Assembly (NCBI RefSeq): GCF_949628215.1
Contig: NC_134278.1
Location: 44,473,191 to 44,537,190, forward strand
Length of the DNA: 64,000 nucleotides
Direction: 5' to 3'
Source of the DNA: Phalacrocorax aristotelis
Taxonomy: Eukaryota; Chordata; Aves; Suliformes; Phalacrocoracidae
Below, in pieces: positions 13,702-26,712 of the stretch (position 1 is the first letter of the stretch; each line of letters starts with the position of its first letter). Both the position numbers and the translations under genes were made by a program. Under the pieces are notes generated by a model. That model was not told the DNA's origin. It was given only the letters and a program-made list of their open reading frames with translations, and did no database searches.

Positions 13702-14961
13702 TCACACCACCGACCGATGCTCCCCACACACATAGATGGCACTGGGTCGAATGCGCCGCCTTGTATGGCCAGGTAGCTGTGGCAAAAACTTGAAGTATTT
13801 GGGCATCAAGTCCAAGCATGCATCGTGAAACTTCTTAATCCTCCAGTAGTAAATCAGTGGGTTCAGTGCAGACTTGAGGTAGCAGAGCCAAAGGAGCCAA
13901 GTGCTTATCTCAAAAAAGTTGTGCTTATAGTAGAAGTGGCTGTTGAATGTGGCAATAAGGCTGTAAGTGGTGAAGGGTGCCCAACAGACTATGAAGACAA
14001 GGAACAAGATCAAGATGGTTGTGAAGGCACGAGTTTTAAAGCTCATATCAATATTCATCTGAAAAGGTCTCTGTAAGCTCATGAGACCAAGTTTGCTGGC
14101 CTGGCTGAGGCATATGCTATCAGGGTGGCTATGGATACGAACTGCATTGTGACGGACGGTGTTGAGTATGCCCATAAAAGAATACAGCATTACCAGGAAT
14201 GGAATAAAAAAAGAAATTAGCAAGATAACTATCACGTAGGCTCGGTAACCTGGGCTCGTAGAGTAGCCAAAAACACACTGAGGTGCTCTTGAGGGTATCT
14301 GCAGATTAGGATTCCCTACTGATAACGGAAAAGCGACAACAAAGGATGCCGCCCAGGAAATCACAATGAGAATCTTTGCACGGTACGGGTTCAGTTTATC
14401 TTGCCTCTGAACTATGATAAGAAATCGGTCAATACTAATAATAAGAAGAATGGCTACCCCCTCTATGACAAAAAGCCAGAAGAACATAGCAGAGACTCTG
14501 CAGAATATATCCCCAAAAATCCACTGAGTGGTAATGATTGTTATCAGAGCAAAAGGCATGTTCAGCACTGCCAGCAGCATGTCTGCAAAAGCCAGGCTTG
14601 CTAAGAGGATATTAATTGCAGATCGCATAGCTGCCTTCTGGTAGACCATGAGGCAGACAACAAAATTTCCAAGGAAAGAAACCAATAGGATAAATATCAT
14701 AGCAGCAGAAAGAATGATCTGGAGTGGCAAACTCAAGCTCCTGAAAACTTCTTGTGATGGCAGGGTAGCTGTTGTGTTTACCAGAAAAGTACTTCTCTCA
14801 GTGGTGAGCACGGCACCTGAACTATATCTCAATGGCTGTGTTGTGCCACTACGAAGCAAGAACTGGGGAGTGGTAAAATTCGTATAGGCATTTTCATAAA
14901 CAATAAAAGTAGCATTTGAGGTCCCAGAGTGGGCCAGTGTCAACATTGCTGAGAAAACCAT
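13702..14961 (-). CDS. GPR63: GPR63, orphan class A G-protein-coupled receptor
   Basis: A single uninterrupted exon encodes 419 residues, the length I recall for human GPR63, and the match is obvious along the whole protein. It is a plasma-membrane receptor, brain-enriched in mammals, close to GPR45. Lysophospholipid responses have been reported, but it is generally treated as an orphan. The N-terminus has glycosylation sites at N16, N28 and N62. Seven membrane segments lie at roughly 79-105, 113-137, 152-176, 196-214, 241-264, 312-336 and 350-373. Visible class A hallmarks are N99 (GN-x-x-V), D127 (LAFAD), the C154-C229 disulfide pair, D178-R179-F180 in place of DRY, W203, P254, C326-W327-A328-P329 and N367-P368-x-x-Y371. 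The C-terminus ends in S-V-V, a class I PDZ-ligand pattern. I chose the start at 14961 because it gives the MVFSA start known for GPR63, with G at -3 and G at +4. The frame stays open a little further upstream but offers no ATG there. Confidence 0.98.
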   Translation of the reverse strand: MVFSAMLTLAHSGTSNATFIVYENAYTNFTTPQFLLRSGTTQPLRYSSGAVLTTERSTFLVNTTATLPSQEVFRSLSLPLQIILSAAMIFILLVSFLGNFVVCLMVYQKAAMRSAINILLASLAFADMLLAVLNMPFALITIITTQWIFGDIFCRVSAMFFWLFVIEGVAILLIISIDRFLIIVQRQDKLNPYRAKILIVISWAASFVVAFPLSVGNPNLQIPSRAPQCVFGYSTSPGYRAYVIVILLISFFIPFLVMLYSFMGILNTVRHNAVRIHSHPDSICLSQASKLGLMSLQRPFQMNIDMSFKTRAFTTILILFLVFIVCWAPFTTYSLIATFNSHFYYKHNFFEISTWLLWLCYLKSALNPLIYYWRIKKFHDACLDLMPKYFKFLPQLPGHTRRRIRPSAIYVCGEHRSVV

Positions 14962-15105
14962 TGCTCCAGGAGAAATGAAAGCAAAACCAAAGGTCTTCAA
15001 GGCATTTTATCTTGTTCAGGCAGTATCTTATTCCTGGTCATTTAACAAATCAAAATTCAACATCTGAAAGCATCAAAGTTCTTAAATTCATGTCAGTATT
15101 TCCAT
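14962..15105 (-). promoter_or_regulatory. GPR63: GPR63 5' leader with splice acceptor and four upstream ORFs
   Basis: Reading leftward on the minus strand, a long pyrimidine run ending TTTCTTTCTTCTTTTTCAG stops at 15106, which places the start of the coding exon at 15105. The 144 bases from there to the main ATG hold four short upstream ORFs: 15088-15105 (5 codons), 15050-15091 (13 codons), 15028-15063 (11 codons) and 14997-15041 (14 codons). They overlap one another, and every one closes before the receptor start. This layout is known to lower translation of a downstream frame and makes translational control of GPR63 plausible. The acceptor is inferred from sequence alone. Confidence 0.75.
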
Positions 15106-18004
15106 CTGAAAAAGAAGAAAGAAATTTAAAGCAACAAAGTAAGACCCTCTGAAACCAAGGGGAAGCAAACAATTGCTCCACTTTCCTTAACGACAAAAGG
15201 ATCCATCCTTAATACATATTTACACTTTAGGTCAACACAATTTAATTAAGCACCGGTCATAAGAGTCTTGTAATATTTGGTCTTTTTCTTATAGATCCTG
15301 CTCCTGTAGCATTGTCAATACTCTACAATAACCTCAACTCACCGAGCTTTTTTCTACTATAACCAGGAGCGGAAAAATTTTGTGTTTGAAAACAAACTTT
15401 ACTGATGAAGTACGAATGAATCAAAAAAGTATCTTTATTTAAATCTCAATTTTTAAACTAACTTCATGGTTTTTTTTAATCTGCCTACAGCTGGAAATTT
15501 TAATCACATTTCCAAGTAGCTTAAATAGTATCAGGTCACCTATCTGCCTGTTTGGTAAGCACTGAAAAGCCTACCTATCTGAGCTATCCTACATAATACA
15601 AAATCTTTTGTTCCACGTCAGTCAGCAGCAGCAGCAGATGCCTCAGGAAAAACATGTAAAACATCCTAACCATGTGAGCCCTCTTTTTCCCTGTAAATCT
15701 AATCCTTCCACATTCTGCTGAACTCCTTGCCTCATCATTATGCTGATAAAATGCAACATTTCCTTTTGTAGTTTACATGTAGTAACAGTACAACAAGATA
15801 GTACATGGATTATTACGTGTACTGTTCTTACAGGCAAATAAAAAACAAAGGAGCTGAGAGTTGTCTCCCCTTTTCAGTGCTAGCTCTTCATAGAACTCCT
15901 CCCCTCTATCTTGGGCTATTAAATTAAATGCTCCCAGAGTACTCTGGCATCTGGTCAAGCTGGAAACCAGGAGGATTCTATGCCCTTTTAAAAAAAACAG
16001 ATCACCATAACCAGAAACATAAAGCGGGATTCACCTTATTCATTCTGGATCACTGTTAATAGTCACTTCAGGCTGTTTTCATTATTTTAGTCATAAGAGG
16101 GACATAGGCATCTTCAGAGGGCAAGCTATCTCCTCCATCTCTGCACATGCTGACAAGCTTGTTCTATTAACTCAAGAAGCTTATGTTTGGTAACAAAAAT
16201 CCTGACTGCAGTATTTTTGCGGGTTCTGTTTGGTATCAACATCAGGCAAAAGCAGGAGTGGAGGAAGGAATGCTGTTACGAATTTACACAAGGACTACAG
16301 GCTTCATGGAAGATCAGAAGTTTCCTCTTCCCTGGCTAATAATTCATCAACAAAGAAATTAACTGCAAAACAAAGTCTCACCTATGTCCCCAGTTGGACT
16401 TCTAGTGATCCCATTGCAAGCCTGCTCAGGCTGCTGTCAAGGATTCATCAAATAACATCAGCACTATGACCTGCTCCCCTCATTCCATAGCAAAGCTGTT
16501 CCCTTCCGATATGCCAGCTCAGTATCACTAGATTTCCAGGGCCAGACTGCCTTCAGCACTTTTTCTAAGACAAATGATTAACCTCTCTGTCTCCTCTAAT
16601 TTTCAATGGTATCATGAAGGGATGTTATTATAAGTAACTTCATTTCATCGAGTCACACAAATTTCACTTTCTAGAGGTCTTCCTGATGGAATGGGAGGGA
16701 ATGTCATCATTTTCTATTTTACCCTATTATATTTCAAAGATTGTTAAACTAAGCTATGTACATTGACACTCTGCAAAAATGCCAAATTCTGTTAACTTTA
16801 TTCTAGATTTTTCTTTTCTCTCCATTCTCTCCTTTTTTATTTTACAGTAACTCTTCTAGAGAAAGCCTCAATGTTAATTACAGGCTAAAGCATATATAGT
16901 AGCCAAAAGCCTTCTTTCTTTGGCTTTATAAACATTTCCTTTACTAGTCGTCTTTAACATATTTATCAGAATAAAATCTGTAACCAACAGCAGAAATGTT
17001 AACACAGCTTTCCAGGAAAAATAAGCAAGGATTTTAGCAATGAACATGAAAATCTCACCCAAAGTTCCACCAAGGTTTATGACTCCACAAACCAAGAATA
17101 CTGAAGAGGGAAGGAAGCTGTAGCGTTCTGCAGGGACTGCAAAAGAGCACAAATTCAACGAATAATTCTGGATTTAAAATCACAGAGTACAGAAGGTTAG
17201 ATCCCCAGGGCAGTATCTTTTAGAGCTCTGTTAGCAATATGCCAGCTAAGGTAACTTTTGCATTTCTGATTGGTTTTGACAAGGTGTCTCCAAGAAGCTA
17301 ACCTGCTATCAGAAAAACTTAAAGCCCTCTCACAGACAATAGGTTTAAAACAGGAATCAAAAGAAGGAACAGTTAGTTTTGCAGTAAAAAAAGGTCACTA
17401 GAATGATCCTGCAAAGAAAGTCTGTACCGCAGTTCAAGCTCTTCAACCAATAGGGGAGAAGAGGGAAATGTGAAACCACGACATTTGCTGATGATCAACA
17501 TGAACTGTTTTTCAGAGCAATTTAATAAAAACAAAGGTCAACTATACAGAGTTACAGAGGAATCTCATGACAGTTAGTGACAAGCTAATAGACTGCCAGA
17601 TAAAATTCCATGTTGCTAGAGCTATGGATGTATAGGAAAAAAAAAAAAAAGAAGTTATCTGCACAGTAACAGATGCTAAACCAACTATTACCATCCAGAA
17701 GAAAAACAGATCTTCAAGTTTTGATAATCTACTCTATTAAAACATCAGCCAAGTGTTCAGAATTGTTAGCAAACAAACAGAGAAGAAAAGCAGGAGCTAC
17801 CCACATATGCTGTATATTTATATACACTACCTGCTACAATACACATCCATGGCACCTCTTTTCTTTAGTACTATATTCAGTTCTGCTCCACCAGATCTCC
17901 ATTCAAAAGTGACTGAAAAAAAAAAGTATCATAGAGGTCTACAGAATTAGTGGCAGAGGGAAAGTGCTGTCTCTCATAATGTAAGAATAGGAAAAGCCAA
18001 AGGA

Positions 18005-18494
18005 ATTACAAAATCCCAGAATGGCTGAGGTTGGAAGGAACCCCTGGAAATCATCTTGTCCAACTCCTCTGCTCAAGCAGACACCTAGAGTCCATGCCCA
18101 GGACCATGTCCGGATGACTTTTGAGTATCTCCAGGAATGGAGACTCCACAACCTCTCTGGGCAACCTATACTAGGGCTTGGTCACCCTCACAGTGGAAGA
18201 AAAGTGTTTCCTGATGTTTAGGGGGAACCTCCTGTGTTTCAGTTTGTGCCCATGGCCTCTGGTCCCATTGCTGGGCACCACTGAAAAGGGCCTCTTCTCT
18301 GTCCTCTTTGCACTCTCCCTACAGGTATTTCTCTACATTGGTAAGATCCTCCTGAGCCTTCTCTGCTCCAAGCTGAACAGTCCCAACTCTCTCAGCCCTT
18401 CCTCACAGGAAAGAGGCTCTAGCCTTTGTAGCCCTTCACTAGACTCTCTCCAGTATGTCCATCTCTCTCTTGAAATGAGGAGCCCGGAACTGGA
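18005..18494 (-). mobile_element. CR1 LINE fragment, 5'-truncated
   Basis: Antisense CR1 text runs from a 3'-end-like segment (CCCAGAATGGCTGAGGTTGG from about 18012) through the blocks reading GACTCCACAACCTCTCTGGG and CAAGCTGAACAGTCCCAACT, to the AGCCCGGAACTGG block at 18481. On the minus strand these are the last part of ORF2 and the 3' UTR. Frames are broken, so it is a decayed copy. It lies in the GPR63 intron in the same orientation as the gene. Confidence 0.88.
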
Positions 18495-21400
18495 AATTAT
18501 TATTTCACAATTAATTATGAAAATACTTGCCACAGGATGCTGTGGATGCCATAGAACTTCTGTGGATTTAGAAGGCAATTTATGACATATTTCACATGAT
18601 CTTTATAGAGATGTCCATGTCGGGAAGAGGTGAATCCCCCTCATGAAGCACCTACCTCTCTCTACTGACTGCAAGAGGTACACGGCCATCTGATTTGAAT
18701 AGACATTTTGAACACATACATGCAGTTACTTGAGTTACTTTAAACATATACAACAGAATTTGCTCACTTAGGTTATTTACAGCTCTTTAAACACATTGAT
18801 GCCACAAAACTTTACGATCTGAATTATGAAGTTCAGCAGAGTCTTAGATAACATGTATCATAAAAGCTCTAAAGAGAAAACAACCAACCGCAAATGTTCT
18901 AAGGTAAAGAATCAAAGTTTTAGAAAATACTGCTTTATCACAAATTGTCCTTCTAAACACAAGGAACCAGAAAAGAGGAGTCTGAGCCAAAGTGTTCTGG
19001 ACCCTTTAGACAAAAAGACTGTGCTACCCTGCATTTCTCAAGCCAGTAGCACCCAGTATATAACAAAGGACTAATAGTTGTCTATAGACTATTCCTAACA
19101 AACACAGGAAAAGTGACTAAGAAAAATAATCTAATGTACGCTCCCTCACCCTCCCAGCTCTCTAAGCAAATAATGATCTCCTGTTTTGTGCTTTCTCCCC
19201 TCAGTATGAAGCTTAGTGTTAAGAGGAGAGGAGGAGAATGACATCATGCAAGCTGCTGCCTGGACATAGGCAAGTGCTTGAAGTGGGAAGCGAGTGTTAG
19301 CCATTTGCCTGTTGCATAAGTCATCAGCCATATCTTCTTTTCAAGAAGGACAAAAGAGTGAGTGGAGATCAGCTGTTGCAAAGAGAACACCTAACCTAAT
19401 GAGAGAACTGCCGGCTTTGGAACCCAGGTAGAAAGACACTCTTGAGTGCTGCTCCTGTGTCATTGCTTCCTGACTGATGGCTTCCAGGCAGCACCCTTCT
19501 CCGTACTCTGTTTATCACTCTGAGGTATGAAATCTCTCCATGCACCACATACTGAATCTGCATGCTCAAATGTGTTTTGGAGTTACATTTATCTAACCTG
19601 AAGGCAAGCTAGTTAGGCTCTTGCTTGGCTCCCATCCGTTCTAAAAGTGATTGGCATTTTAGCCAATAAATTAAAGCATATCACTTCTGTAGCAGTCATA
19701 TATACATTTTTTTTTAAAAAAAAGGCTTCTACCATAAGCTTCCATGTCATTATTAAACATGTGCCTCCATCCCTCCTCCAACTTCCCCAAAATTACGTAG
19801 GGATAGAAATTTAAGCAGAAAAAAGGAGGCAATAAGGTAACTTCACAGCCATTTCATTTCAGTCCTCACTTGATCTTTGAAAAAGACAGATCCTGAAATT
19901 TCAAAGCCAGCATCATTCCCAAGTAGTAATCACATAGCTTGTAAAAGATGACCATGTTCTGGCAGCTTGAGTAGGTAAACATATTGATGGTCAAAGTACT
20001 CATGCAAGAGGCAGATACCTTTTTTGTCACAGCATTCTCACTTTTGGAACACGTACTATCACTGATTCTTTTCAGATGCAAAAAAGCATCACACAATCAC
20101 TTTTTTCCATTCCAGTACTGAAGATTACTGCACATTTTCTCTCAAGCAAGGTTCTCGCTCATATGCAACTTTCTTTTTATGGAACATAATAGACACAATT
20201 ATTTCAATGAAGTGCACACTTAAAGCTAAATACCACACAAATTTCATTCATCAAATATAATTATTGCTAGAACTATGGTGTCTGTTTTTAACAGCTTTTG
20301 AAGCTAAAAGGTTTCCATTCAAAATTTGGATAGCATGCTCAACCAGAAATAAAAGATTATATCTTATATGCAAAGCCAGCATCAGTCAAAACCAGTAACT
20401 TCAACACAGACAAAACAGGGAATATAAGAGTACCATAATAAGTTACGTTTAACACAGATCAGAACACACTATGAAGAGCTGCCAGAACGTTCAATGATTT
20501 ATTAAAATTATCTGCTAAAAGTAAGCATGTTTTCAGTACTGCCTAGCACCAAAATTTGGTCCAGCACACAGAAATGCTTTTTCAGAAACCTGAAGCTACC
20601 AATGCCTGGTACAGTGAACCTATTTCTTGGTCACAAATGGGAAGGTTCTGCATGCTTTATAGCTACTATCAATAGTTTTATTTTGATGGTAAGCTTTGGC
20701 AAAACCAGTTGGTGGAACATAAAAAAATATTTAAAAAAGAAAAATGTTCTTAGGGGGAAAAATTATAAAGTCAACAACAAACACAAAGGCCATGCGCTTA
20801 ATCTGTTTTAAAAAAATATTTATGTGTTGATAGAAAATACTTAAGTATGTGCTCTCTGACAGCCCTTTATTGTACAAAGAAACCCGGGACATACTCCCAT
20901 ACTCTCAGTATGAATCAGGCATTGTCTCCTATGCTGTTAAGCAGAGGCAGGAATGTATTGCAATGGAATCCTTTCTGCTAAAGCCAGTGCAAAGAATGAG
21001 TCAGAGCATAAATCAGCAGGGACAATGTTCTTACTCACCTAACTATTCCTCCTAAAAGGAACTAGCAGTTTTCAGTTTTAATACCTATTTACATATCCTA
21101 AATTGAAACTAATCAACTACACTGCATGAGTAGATGACCCATAAAACTATTCACAAGAGGCATTACTTTAATTTAGGAAATTTTCCTTTTTTCCACTCTA
21201 TAAACACTACTGCGGCAATTTTCATAGGAAAGTATTGCGGGAATCAGCCACCTCTGCTTTGAGTCATTAAGTACAACTAATTGCCCTCTTGAGGATATTT
21301 CTGTCTGTCCTTAATTCAGAGAGCCATTAACTGTCAAGATATGTCAGCCATGGGAATCATTATTACTATTCTAAACGACAAATATGCAAAATGTAAAGAA

Positions 21401-24400
21401 TAATTCTATTTTCTTAGCTCTTGGGAAAAATCAAGTTCTCAATTTGTAGATCATGTGAAAGGACTTAAGCAGTTCTAGGTTCATTTCTAGTACTGTCACA
21501 ATATTCCCCGACTTCTACCTTTCCTACTAGTTCAACGGTCACATTAACCATGTTGAAGAGGTGACCGAATACTGTAGTAACTAGAACAATAAACACTGAA
21601 AATATTGAAAACATACTCTCTTAATGCATAGTCTCTACTTAGTTATTAACATACAACTAACAAATTGGAAGCTTCCTAAATGCTCGGATTCCTATATTTT
21701 AGGTGGAATATATATTTTACATGGAATCACAATGTGTCCGTTTGACAAATAAAATAAAAAAAAGGCAGCATACCAATCCAGACAGGCTCCCATGAAGGGC
21801 AGGAATCATAAGTCATCTTGTGCTGTTCTGTTCAGCACAGAATTCCCTTTCCAAATAACCTGTCAAACAAATAAAAAAAAAAGTTGGTGACATATTTATA
21901 CATGAGGCAGGACAAGATCAGAATAGCAAAAGTTCTTCCTGAAATAAAACTTTATTTTTACTGGGAGAGGTAGACTATGGTGTATCTCCTGACAGAAGGC
22001 AGATCACATGTCCCTTTCTTGCAGAAGGCACAGGCCTTAGGCAGACTAAGGCATCTAAGTTTCATCAAGCCAAAAAAATTCTCAGCTATCTCACCTGTGG
22101 AGCATAAGAAACTCACCATTTAATACTAATATTTGCCAGGACTGAAGAAACATGTTGTTTTAGATCTCATTCAGATGCATTTATTTAATTTGTAGACAAG
22201 CACAGAGCAGTTAGCTGCCACAAATCTTATTAGATCTATTAAAATACATGCTTAGCCTTAAACATCAGGATCCTGATCTTGAGACCCCCAAAGTCTCTCA
22301 GAAAAAAATGTCATTTAAATCCACAGGGTGCTACTGAACATCATAACGAAGCTGAATAAATTTTCCCCAGATGGCAAAGATATTAGTGTAACAGTGTCGG
22401 AAAAACTAAGGGCAAGAAAATAGGTCTAGAGAGGAAGAATGAACCATTAAAGTTTCAGTGCAGGATCTCAGCACTTCCCTTACATGCCCTTGTACAAATC
22501 AATCAGCACAATGCTATTATATCTCAAATAGTTAAAAATATTTCTGTAAACTGGGCCTAACATAGCTAAAAAGCTCCACATTCCATCATGACATACCTGT
22601 CATTAACTGAGAGCATCAATTTTCAATGTAGCTTTTCCATGTATTCTCAGAAGGAAGCCAGAAAATTTCAGTGCGCCTTGAAAGCTGAGTTTATCTGACA
22701 CTGAAAGATCCCAGTGGTGTGATTTACGTATAAATATTGTTTATATATAAAAATCAAAAGAACAAAGACATGGGACACAGACATTTTTACATGTTGGTTT
22801 TAAAAAGGCTACACAACTTCTTATTTCTGCCAGAAGCAGCTTTTGGAACATCTGTAAGTCTCCTCCAGACTGGAGCAACAGATGTCAGGATCCTTCAGGA
22901 ACAAGTTTCTGAATAAATGCTGTACACAGCACTTGGAGGACAAACCAGCCACTGAATTTACAATGATCTCCTGCAAGGGACACAATAAGAACAAACCGTA
23001 CTTTAAGACCACTCATAAACTCCTGGTTCTTCCAACCATTCGATTGCTGAGTTTCTGTACCTGCAACCAACTTAACACGGACTTCAAACACCCAAAAACA
23101 TAAGGTCTGATCTGCCAGACTGGCGACTGCTGAGAAATCTGCCTTCTGCAGAACAAATCCATTATTTAGCCACAATGGAAGTCAGTGTCTGAAAAGATTT
23201 TTCTGACAATCTATTGATACAAATTATTTTCCAATAGCACAAAAATTTGATCTTTACGTTTATTCCATAGAACAAGGTGGGAAGAAAAGTACAAGTCTCA
23301 GATTTAATTACGTATAAAAGAGATAAAGTGTAGCCATTACATTATTATAGACCTTTGCCACTTGGTTTGTTCCCTTTTTAGTGAGATAAGAATTATAAAC
23401 GGTTAATCTTCTCTCTTAGGCTTTCTGAAGCATCAAAGCAGCTACTAGGTTTGCCAGCAGGCAGAATGCTCTGCCAGGAACTTGGATGGATTAAATACAG
23501 CGACAACCTGTCAGATCTTCCCAGCAGACAAACACATTCTCTGACATAAGAACCATTTCTTCCCTCTACTTACGTGTTTATAGAAAGTATTTCTCTTATT
23601 AAAAGTATCTTTAAAACCAATTTAGAATAGCGTCCAAAACACCACCATAAACTAGAACGTTCTTCCACTTCAAGCCTCCAACAAGGGAAAAATTAAAAGC
23701 ACGTTTTCAAAGTCAATTTGGAAAATTTCACTAAATTTGAGTACCTTGAAGAGCTTGCACTTAACTGGTTGAGATGGTTTTGGGTAGTTTTCTGTTGGCA
23801 ATCAGGGGTTAACACTGTTTCCAAATGACATTCCTTCTTACACCCCCATTATAAATGATTAGTCAGGCTTTTTTGTAAGAACAGAGGGGAAAAGCTCTGT
23901 AACCCTTCACAATCCTGCAATGAAATTTGAATGCAAGGATTCCTGTACCTGCAAAGAGCTCTACTTGTGGTATTACAACCTTGATGATACCAGCATTTAG
24001 AGCTGGCAGAGCTACTGAAAGGGTAGTCCTGACCTCTGCCTCATTCACTCACTCCTGAACTCAGCTCCCCAGTCCTGAAGCAGAAGGATTGATCTGGACT
24101 GAAACAGACCCTGACAAGCAAATTTAAAAGCTTCACATTTCTGGCCTAGAAAAAAATCAGCAGAGAAGCTGTGAGGTATTGGGGTATACAGATCAAGGCG
24201 TAAGATCTAGATTTGGCTTCTAAATACTAAGAGGTATTACATTCAAGACAGTGCTGTGCCATAAGCAAGAACGGTGCAAAACTTGTAATAGCTGATGATC
24301 TTAGAGGAATTTGCATATTATTAGGTCTACTTCGATTCCCCTAACCAGAAACTGTCACTTCCGAAGAACTGAAATAGTGGAACTAAAATCACAGAGATCT

Positions 24401-26448
24401 TAAACACCGTTAAACTTAAAATGTTTCCCACAAGCATTCAGATTATGTTAAAGACATAACAACAGGCTAGAGAAGGTCTCAAAAATATTATGAAACTTTT
24501 TCAGTATACCATTGCTTTTCAAATAAGTCATAACTTTTGTTAAGTACTTTACCAACAGCTCTCTACATCTAGTTGCACCTAGGCCGCAGCCATTTTTTGG
24601 CAAGTTTTCTTAACGTTTTCTTGGAATGTTAAGTCAAACCATGGGCAAAAATAAACTGAAATACTGAAAGATTCCTTTCTTCACCAAAAAGTCAGTCTAT
24701 CAGAACATAATATGCAAGTGAAGAAAGCTTCAGAGTTGTCCTAAGGCTATTTTGGCTTTTCAACTACAGCAGCTTCTCCAGTATATCCTCTGAATGGAAG
24801 ACTGAGTTCTATGAAGATGTTTCACCTTCATATACCATAAGGTAGAGAACTAAAGGCTCCTTGTATTACATCACTCTTACCTCCTTTGTAATGTCCCAGT
24901 ACACCCGACATACACTATTGTGCAGCTTTCTGCTAAAAATGGGGGAAGATTGATTTTCTTATTTCTCATTAGTTTTGACAACAGCCGTTAGCACATTAAC
25001 TTCTACCAAAATGCAAAGGCTTACAAAATTCATCTTATAAAAATGGTAACCCCGTCTTCAACAACATTCTATATTGATGCAATTTATTAAGCTGCCTCTC
25101 CCACAAAAACGTAGCTGGTTTTTGAAACAAAATTGATTTTAATAAAAATTCATCTGTTTATAAAAAAAATGCAGGGATGCTAATGGAAAAGTGATTAGAA
25201 TGACTGAAATTGTACTCTTTTCACACTGTGTGCTGCCCACAACAGGTTCCTGGGGTTTGGTTTAGCTCCCAGAGCAAAGGGATCAGCCCTGATTCTGCAT
25301 TGCTCACAGGGATGCAGCTCATGCTACAGTCAAATTCTGCTGCTGCCCAAGAGTCTTGCTGCTGTAACACAGATGTTATGGATTTTACTTCTTGGCAGTT
25401 GGTTCACAGAGGAGGCGCGCTGGTAGCAAGTTAAATGAGGTGACTGTATTTCAGCAATACAACTGCTGCTGCTTGCAGCATCCTGCTCTGAGTACTTAAA
25501 GTCTGCAAGGGTAAGATTTAGCTGAGAACTAAACATAGACTTAGTTTATATGCATATTAATGTATTTTTTTCTTAAACATATACACATGTGTATGTGTGT
25601 ATTTTCAATATTTATTAGGATCTCTATTCAGCCAAAAGCAAACAAAATGCTTAATGCAACAAAATACTCTAACAGTTGCGTTACTTTAATTTTTTCCCCC
25701 CAGATTTACCCTATACATTGTTCTTAGTCTAAATTAGTCTGTTAAAAATCAGCTACGTGTTACAATAGTAACTTATTTTTCATAACAGAAACAGAGACTA
25801 AATAATAAACTAACTACGTCTTAATAGTTATCCATGTCATCTAATTGTTTTAGTAGCTTCAGAATTATTTTTGTCTCATGCCAGCCAACTGCAATAACAC
25901 TTTCAAGATAGCAATTGTTTCGGAGGAACAATCTTAGTTAGATATCTGTTCATAATAGAGATTAAAAAAGACAGTTAAATTGAGAGTTCCCATTTGGACA
26001 ACTCTTAGGGTGAGATGACGTATTACAGACGCTCAGACCTTATGCAATATGGCACTAACAATTTCTGTACAGACATGATAGGCAGGGCTGGAACACGCAT
26101 CATGAACAGCTAAAACAATTGATTAAATTTACAAGCCAGAAATATTTAAGTGAATCAATCTGGCAATTTTTAAAGCACACTTTTAGTTTAATGTAACACA
26201 AGAGATCACTATTTCAAGTTTTTATGGGTTTTTTTTAATACAATGCAAAGCAGACAAATATGCTTATCAACTGAAGGATTCAAATCCTTTGTAGCAACAA
26301 TGTTTTTAGAGTACCTTGCTTAAAGGTTACAAATAACTTGACAGTTAATTGAAATGATTTTGCCGTACTCAGTGGTTTAGTGCTACTTGGGAACTGTTAA
26401 ACAAATTTTAGGACAAATCGAATGCCTCACACGGATAGAGTTACAGCG

Positions 26449-26473
26449 GTTCCCAGTTTCACAAACTGGGAAC
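26449..26473. repeat. Perfect short inverted repeat, 11-bp arms and 3-nt loop
   Basis: GTTCCCAGTTT at 26449-26459 is followed by the loop CAC and then AAACTGGGAAC at 26463-26473, its exact reverse complement. It lies about 90 bases before the A/C-rich tract. No element containing it is recognised. Confidence 0.9.
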
Positions 26474-26561
26474 ACAAACTTAAGAAAACCTTGTTTCCAT
26501 GGAAAAGCTCCTTCAGTAATAAAAGGGATTGTCACATTATTTTTAAAAAATAATTACTTAT

Positions 26562-26712
26562 TTAAAAAAAAACCAACACACACAACCAACAACAGCAATC
26601 CCCCCCAAAAAAACCATAGCACCAAAAAAAAACACCAAAACACCCCAAACAAAAAATTCACCAAAAAAACCCCACAGCAAACAAACAAAAACAACCCCAA
26701 AACAAAAGAACC
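26562..26712. repeat. A/C-rich, nearly G-free low-complexity tract
   Basis: About 150 bases consist almost wholly of A and C, built from irregular CAAA, CCAAA and CCCCAAA units with C runs of up to seven. The minus strand is correspondingly G/T-rich with several GGGG runs. The tract creates long artificial open frames on both strands that should not be read as genes. It may be a decayed tail or a slippage-grown simple repeat. Confidence 0.85.

Noticed and set aside
14962-15000. A 13-residue N-terminal extension of GPR63
   Set aside because: That upstream start is TTG, not ATG. The ATG at 14961 has a better context and gives the known 419-residue length.
18178-18585. 135-codon plus-strand frame
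   Set aside because: It is an antisense reading through a CR1 fragment plus flank.
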